A DNA stretch of 36,954 nt. Source: Candidatus Colimorpha pelethequi (lineage in GTDB: Bacteria; Bacteroidota; Bacteroidia; Bacteroidales; P3). The translations under genes were made by a program, and so were the position numbers. The notes below the pieces were generated by a model. That model saw only the letters and a program-made list of their open reading frames with translations. It was not told the DNA's origin and did not search any database. Shown piece after piece: positions 33,219 to 36,954 of the stretch (position 1 is its first letter; the number at the start of each line of letters is the position of its first letter). The stretch is from positions 1 through 36,954 of the forward strand of contig JAGHVO010000014.1 of assembly GCA_018064245.1 (NCBI GenBank). The letters are read 5' to 3'.

Positions 33219-33260
33219 CTTGACCTTGACCTTAACCTTGACTTTGACTTTGACCTTGAC
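33219..33260 (+). repeat. YTTRAC hexamer array, site D (upstream of mutS2)
   Basis: Seven hexamers in exact register (CTTGAC, CTTAAC, TTTGAC types). It begins 8 nt after the amidase stop and ends 37 nt before the mutS2 ATG. The proximal flank has TTAACTCTTAACTCAATTCTC. Confidence 0.92.
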
Positions 33261-33297
33261 CTTTAGCTCTTAACTCTTAACTCAATTCTCAGCCCCC

Positions 33298-35757
33298 ATG
33301 ACTTTAGAAGAGAAATTAGGCTTTGACAAGATCCGCGAGATGCTCGCGGGTGAGTGCAGCAATCAGTTGGCGTTGCGAATGACGCAGGAAATGACTTTCC
33401 TGACGAATTACGAAAAGGTGTTGCGTGAGTTGCGCCAGACTGAGGAAATGCGCCAGATTGTGATGTTTGCCAGCTCATTCCCGTCTCAGGATTTTGTGGA
33501 TATGACTGAGGAATTGGCGCGCTTGAAAGTGGAGAATACGGTGATTGACGTGGAGGAACTGCTCAACCTCAAGGTGTCGCTCTCGACATTGCGGGATGTT
33601 TTGCGTTTTTTCCATGATTCCGCAGACGACCGAAACGAGTCTGGACAACCTTCTTATCCTGCCTTGACTCAACTTGCCGAGCGCGTGGAGTGGGATGATG
33701 CGGTGTTGCGCTCGTTGAACAAGATCGTGGACGATAAGGGCGATATCTATGATACGGCTTCACCTACGCTGAATGAAATTCGTCAGCGTATGCGCCGCAA
33801 ACGTATTGATGTGGACCTCCAGATCAGCAAGACTTTGGCTCATGCCAAGCGTGAAGGATGGGCTCCTGAGGATGCCGAGGCCACTATCCGTGACGGCCGC
33901 ATGGTGATTCCCATGCTCGACACGCACCGTCGCAAAATCAAGGGCTTGATTCACGACGAGTCAGCCACGCGCCGCACCGCCTATCTGGAGCCTTCCGAGG
34001 TGGTGGAACTGAACAACGACCTGCGCGAGTTGGAGTTTGACGAGCGCAAGGAGATAATCCGCATCTTGACGGCTTTCTCCGACTTGCTGCGTCCTCAGTT
34101 GGGTGCGCTGTTGTCTGCCTATTGGTTCTTGGCACGTATTGATTTCATCCGCGCCAAGGCTCGACTGGCGTTGCGTCTCAATGCGGGTATGCCTATCGTG
34201 AACGATGCGGTGTTGATGGAATGGCTTGACGCTCGCCACCCCTTGTTGGTGCTTGATGAGCGCGTGAAGGAGGTGGTTTCGTTCAATATTAAGTTGGACA
34301 ACGAGAACCATATCTTGATTATTTCGGGTCCCAACGCTGGCGGAAAGTCGGTCTGCCTCAAGGCGGTGGGATTGATTCAGTATATGTTGCAGTGTGGGTT
34401 GCTTGTGCCTTGCCGCGAGACGTCGGAGTTTGGCATCTTTGAGTCGGTGTTTATTGACATCGGCGACCAGCAGTCTATTGCCGACGATTTGAGTACCTAC
34501 ACTTCCCATCTTCAGAATATGAAGGCGTTGTTGGCGCGAGCCGACGAAAAGACGCTCTTCTTGTTGGATGAGTTGGGTGGCGGCACCGAGCCTCGTGCGG
34601 GCTGTGCCATTGCCGAGGCATTGTTGGAAGAACTTTGCCGCAGACATAGTTTTGGTGTTGTTACGACGCACTTTGCCGACCTAAAGTTGTTGGCAGACAA
34701 ACATCTCGGCATCGTGAATGGAGCCATGCTGTTCGACACCGAGCGGATGCGGCCACGCTACATGCTTGCCATCGGTCATCCTGGCAGTTCGTTCGCCTTT
34801 GAGATTGCCGCCAATATCGGGTTCCCTGCCGACGTGCTGGAGGCTGCCTCGCAGAAGGTGGGTGCTGAAATGCTTAATTTTGAGCATCAGCTGCAACAGA
34901 TGGAACTCGACAAGCAAGAGATTGCCCGCCAGAAGGAGGAACTTGCTGTGGCGGACAGCTTTTTGGCAGAGGTCGTGCAGAAATACCAGCGGCTGAACGA
35001 GAAGTTGGAAGCGAAGAAATATGATATTATCAGTCAGGCGAGGGCGGAGGCGAAGCAGATTTTGACCGATGCCAATCGTACGGTGGAGCAGACCATCAGC
35101 GATATCAAGACCGCCCAGGCTGAGAAGGAACAAACAGCTCAGGCACGTGGACGTTTGCGCGACAAGTTGGAGGAGGTAAAACAGAAAGAGGCTGTCGCGG
35201 CGGAGAAGCGTCGCAAATCCAAGTTGTCGGTTCAACAAATCAACAAATCAACAACTCAACACAGTGAGAGCGATGTCGTAGAAGGTGAGATTGCAGTGGG
35301 CGACATTGTGAAGATTGTCGGTCAGGAGTCGTATGGCGAAGTGGTGGAACTGAAAGGCAAGAAGGCGGTGATAGAGAGCAACAGTTTGCGTATGCGCATT
35401 GCCGTGGAGAACCTGCAAAAGACACGCAAGAAGGTCATTCCTGCCGATAAATCCAAGAAACAGGAGTCCCGTTTCCAATCCATTTTCGACGACATCAACG
35501 AGAAACGCAAGTATTTCAATCCTACGCTTGACCTTCGTGGCCAGCGTGCTGAGGATGCCTTGTCGCAACTCGATCATTTCTTGGATGAAGCACAGCTATT
35601 GGGTGAGAAGGAGTTGCGTATCTTGCATGGCAAGGGCTATGGCATTTTGAAGACTTTGATCCGGGAACGGCTGCAGCACAATCACGACGTGCAGTCGTTC
35701 CGCTCTGAGCGTCTGGAACTGGGTGGAGACGGCATCACGGTGGTAAATCTCAAGTAA
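33298..35757 (+). CDS. mutS2: Endonuclease MutS2
   Basis: An 819-residue MutS2. After the MutS core and clamp domains, the ATPase has Walker A GPNAGGKS (344-351), Walker B LFLLDELGGGTEP and the TTHFADLK switch. A long coiled coil follows (about 515-640), then a KOW-like beta segment (VGDIVKIVGQESYGEVVEL) and a C-terminal Smr nuclease domain (LDLRGQRAEDAL near 744; LRILHGKGYG near 772). MutS2 acts in recombination suppression or, in some species, on collided ribosomes, not in classical mismatch repair. Between coiled coil and KOW, residues about 645-656 are encoded by four 8-bp tandem repeats. Confidence 0.95.
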   Translation: MTLEEKLGFDKIREMLAGECSNQLALRMTQEMTFLTNYEKVLRELRQTEEMRQIVMFASSFPSQDFVDMTEELARLKVENTVIDVEELLNLKVSLSTLRDVLRFFHDSADDRNESGQPSYPALTQLAERVEWDDAVLRSLNKIVDDKGDIYDTASPTLNEIRQRMRRKRIDVDLQISKTLAHAKREGWAPEDAEATIRDGRMVIPMLDTHRRKIKGLIHDESATRRTAYLEPSEVVELNNDLRELEFDERKEIIRILTAFSDLLRPQLGALLSAYWFLARIDFIRAKARLALRLNAGMPIVNDAVLMEWLDARHPLLVLDERVKEVVSFNIKLDNENHILIISGPNAGGKSVCLKAVGLIQYMLQCGLLVPCRETSEFGIFESVFIDIGDQQSIADDLSTYTSHLQNMKALLARADEKTLFLLDELGGGTEPRAGCAIAEALLEELCRRHSFGVVTTHFADLKLLADKHLGIVNGAMLFDTERMRPRYMLAIGHPGSSFAFEIAANIGFPADVLEAASQKVGAEMLNFEHQLQQMELDKQEIARQKEELAVADSFLAEVVQKYQRLNEKLEAKKYDIISQARAEAKQILTDANRTVEQTISDIKTAQAEKEQTAQARGRLRDKLEEVKQKEAVAAEKRRKSKLSVQQINKSTTQHSESDVVEGEIAVGDIVKIVGQESYGEVVELKGKKAVIESNSLRMRIAVENLQKTRKKVIPADKSKKQESRFQSIFDDINEKRKYFNPTLDLRGQRAEDALSQLDHFLDEAQLLGEKELRILHGKGYGILKTLIRERLQHNHDVQSFRSERLELGGDGITVVNLK
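35232..35263 (+). repeat. 8-bp x 4 tandem repeat inside mutS2
   Basis: TCAACAAA, TCAACAAA, TCAACAAC, TCAACACA in exact register. The period is not a multiple of three, so gain or loss of one unit would shift the frame and remove the KOW and Smr domains. Confidence 0.9.
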
Positions 35758-35890
35758 ACTTAGATGCTTGCATCTCGTTTTGGCGCCTTACGTTCAATGT
35801 TTTAACGTCTATTAATAAAAAACATAATAAAGATGCAATTTTTGCGTTAGAAATAATACAAAATAATAAGAAAATCAAAAACTATCTGTT

Positions 35891-36310
35891 ATGAAAAAAA
35901 TTATTTTCCCCTTGCTTGCCCTCGTGCTGTTGGCAACGGGCTGCAGAAAAGACCCGGACATCATCAACTACTACACTGGTTCTGAAGTGCGTACTGCCTA
36001 TTATACAGTGCATGACAATCAGTGGATGAGTAATGGTGATTTCTATTTTGTAGATTGCGAGAATCCTGACATCACCAGGGCAGTTCTTGAAAACGGCGCC
36101 GTGGTGGCTTGTGTTTGGAACGCAGACAACTGGTACGACTTGCCTTATGTCTATCCAATGGAGACTTCCGCCGGTGTAGTTGTCCCTGAAAATGTTAGAT
36201 TCCAATACCGCGAAGGTATGGTGACCATCGTAATGCAAGACATGGATGGCTATCTGCCCGACGAGGTTTATGGCGACATGACTTTCAAGGTCTCTGTGAT
36301 TCGCCCGTGA
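35891..36310 (+). CDS. Small lipoprotein, paralogue 1 of a tandem pair
   Basis: A 139-residue protein with lipobox ATGC (Cys 18 of MKKIIFPLLALVLLATGC). The mature region is beta-rich: YYTVHDNQWM, CENPDITRAVLENGAVVACV, WYDLPYVYPM, then VIMQDMDGYLP-like VMQDMDGYLP and FKVSVIRP at the end. It is clearly homologous over its whole mature length to the next gene, roughly two-thirds identical by eye. I know no function. A surface or periplasmic lipoprotein is the safe statement. A terminator follows. Confidence 0.82.
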   Translation: MKKIIFPLLALVLLATGCRKDPDIINYYTGSEVRTAYYTVHDNQWMSNGDFYFVDCENPDITRAVLENGAVVACVWNADNWYDLPYVYPMETSAGVVVPENVRFQYREGMVTIVMQDMDGYLPDEVYGDMTFKVSVIRP

Positions 36311-36333
36311 AAATACCTTGTAATGTAATAAGG

Positions 36334-36368
36334 AAGGCGATTTGTGCTGCAAGTCGCCTTTCTTTTTT
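36334..36368 (+). terminator. Intrinsic terminator between the paired lipoprotein genes
   Basis: AAGGCGA (36334-36340) pairs with TCGCCTT (36354-36360), followed by TCTTTTTT. The two paralogues may therefore be separate transcripts or differ in level. Confidence 0.88.
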
Positions 36369-36401
36369 CCATTGATTTTTAATTCTTATAGAATGATAGA
36401 T

Positions 36402-36854
36402 ATGAAGAAATTGCTTTTACCTTTGCTTGCTTTCGCCTTTTTGCTGTCAGGATGCGAAAAGGAACCGGAGGTGATTCGTTATTATGTCCAGACGGAACCT
36501 GATGTGATTAATTATTACAATGGCGCCGAAATCTATACTTCCTATTATACCGTTCATGACTATGAGTGGATGAGTGGCGAAGACTTCTTCTACGTGAACT
36601 GCGAAAATCCCGACATCACTTCTACCGTAATGCGCAACGGTGCAGTGATTGCTTGTGTGGCTCTGGGCGAAAAATGGTATGACATGCCATACGTCTATCC
36701 GATGCCAACGCAGGCAGGAACGATTGTCCCTGAGAATGTACGGTTTGAATATGGCGAGGGAATGGTGACGATCGTGTTGCAAGATATGGACGGCTATTTG
36801 CCTGATCCAGTGGTGGGAGATATGACTTTCAAGGTGACGGTTATCCGTCCTTGA
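36402..36854 (+). CDS. Small lipoprotein, paralogue 2 of a tandem pair
   Basis: A 150-residue protein starting at the ATG at 36402, which puts the lipobox Cys at residue 18 (MKKLLLPLLAFAFLLSGC), exactly as in paralogue 1; an in-frame ATG at 36393 would add three residues. Shared motifs: YYTVHDYEWM, CENPDIT, NGAVIACV, WYDMPYVYPM, VLQDMDGYLP and FKVTVIRP. It has a short insertion after the signal (VIRYYVQTEPD), which duplicates the start of the mature domain (VINYYNG). Tandem duplication is evident; function unknown. Confidence 0.82.
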   Translation: MKKLLLPLLAFAFLLSGCEKEPEVIRYYVQTEPDVINYYNGAEIYTSYYTVHDYEWMSGEDFFYVNCENPDITSTVMRNGAVIACVALGEKWYDMPYVYPMPTQAGTIVPENVRFEYGEGMVTIVLQDMDGYLPDPVVGDMTFKVTVIRP

Positions 36855-36876
36855 GGTTTTGGATAAAGACAAAATC

Positions 36877-36912
36877 GGGGGGGGGGGCGGGGCCCCGCCC
36901 CCCGTTTTTTAT
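36877..36912 (+). terminator. GC-only palindrome with T-run at the contig end
   Basis: A run of G, then GGGGCCCC, then a run of C followed by six T. It is a perfect hairpin and could be the terminator of the lipoprotein gene. The extreme homopolymers here and the A- and T-runs to 36954 look like unreliable contig-end sequence. Confidence 0.4.
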
Positions 36913-36954
36913 TAAAAAAAAAATATAATTTTTTTTTTTTTTTTTGGTTTTGGG

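Overview
The window looks like a chromosomal contig from an uncultured member of the order Bacteroidales (Bacteroidota), probably host-associated. The main support is promoter architecture: at least thirteen genes are preceded by the Bacteroidetes -7 box TAnnTTTG, and the start codons lack Shine-Dalgarno sequences, sitting instead in A-rich or G-poor leaders. Gene content agrees: a BspA-like surface protein with a type IX secretion (T9SS) sorting domain, S16 with a long Ala/Glu/Lys tail, a DksA-like protein with a degraded zinc finger, MutS2, and secreted GH29 and GH3 glycosidases. There is no phage, plasmid, transposase, tRNA or rRNA gene. Both ends are low-complexity, as expected at contig ends.

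Layout. 1-9965: envelope and polysaccharide genes: a FlaA1/CapD-type nucleotide-sugar dehydratase, a secreted endonuclease/exonuclease/phosphatase-fold protein, a Kef-type cation/proton antiporter, then a co-directional run of S41 protease, O-antigen ligase-like protein and M16 peptidase. 9966-14371: accessory region. Two repeat-rich non-coding stretches (about 0.8 and 1.0 kb) hold an inverted pair of composite dispersed repeats that bracket an alpha-L-fucosidase and an AAA+ ATPase with a DUF4143-type nuclease-like tail. 14372-17622: BspA-like LRR/InlB-repeat T9SS cargo, preceded by a 280-nt leader with predicted RNA structure and an intrinsic terminator, then a DUF481 outer-membrane protein with a very similar promoter. 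17638-21500: a GH3 glycosidase directly downstream of a second AAA+/DUF4143-type ATPase, which has a six-copy 32-bp tandem array upstream.

21501-28072: ornithine aminotransferase, a fused oligopeptide-type ABC ATPase, a DksA-like regulator, RimM, a small LRR protein, RibF, and a putative DNA-binding protein divergent from a membrane Ser/Thr kinase. 28226-31539: the kinase, two small lipoproteins and two small membrane proteins. 31798-35757: rpsP, a nitrilase-family amidase and mutS2. 35891-36854: a tandem pair of paralogous lipoproteins.

Most notable: (1) the two AAA+ ATPases share the spacing D-x12-E-x-K of a PD-(D/E)XK-like core, and each has its own unrelated tandem array of 32-33 bp period immediately upstream of its promoter, suggesting an ATPase-nuclease plus cognate DNA array module. 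(2) Arrays of the hexamer YTTRAC (2 to 9 copies) occur between co-directional genes, always in the same orientation relative to the downstream gene (rimM, ribF, the amidase gene, mutS2). (3) A terminator-ended structured leader lies ahead of the BspA-like gene. (4) An 8-bp x 4 tandem repeat lies inside mutS2, where slippage would remove its C-terminal domains. Functions proposed for these are inference; the repeats themselves are directly visible.
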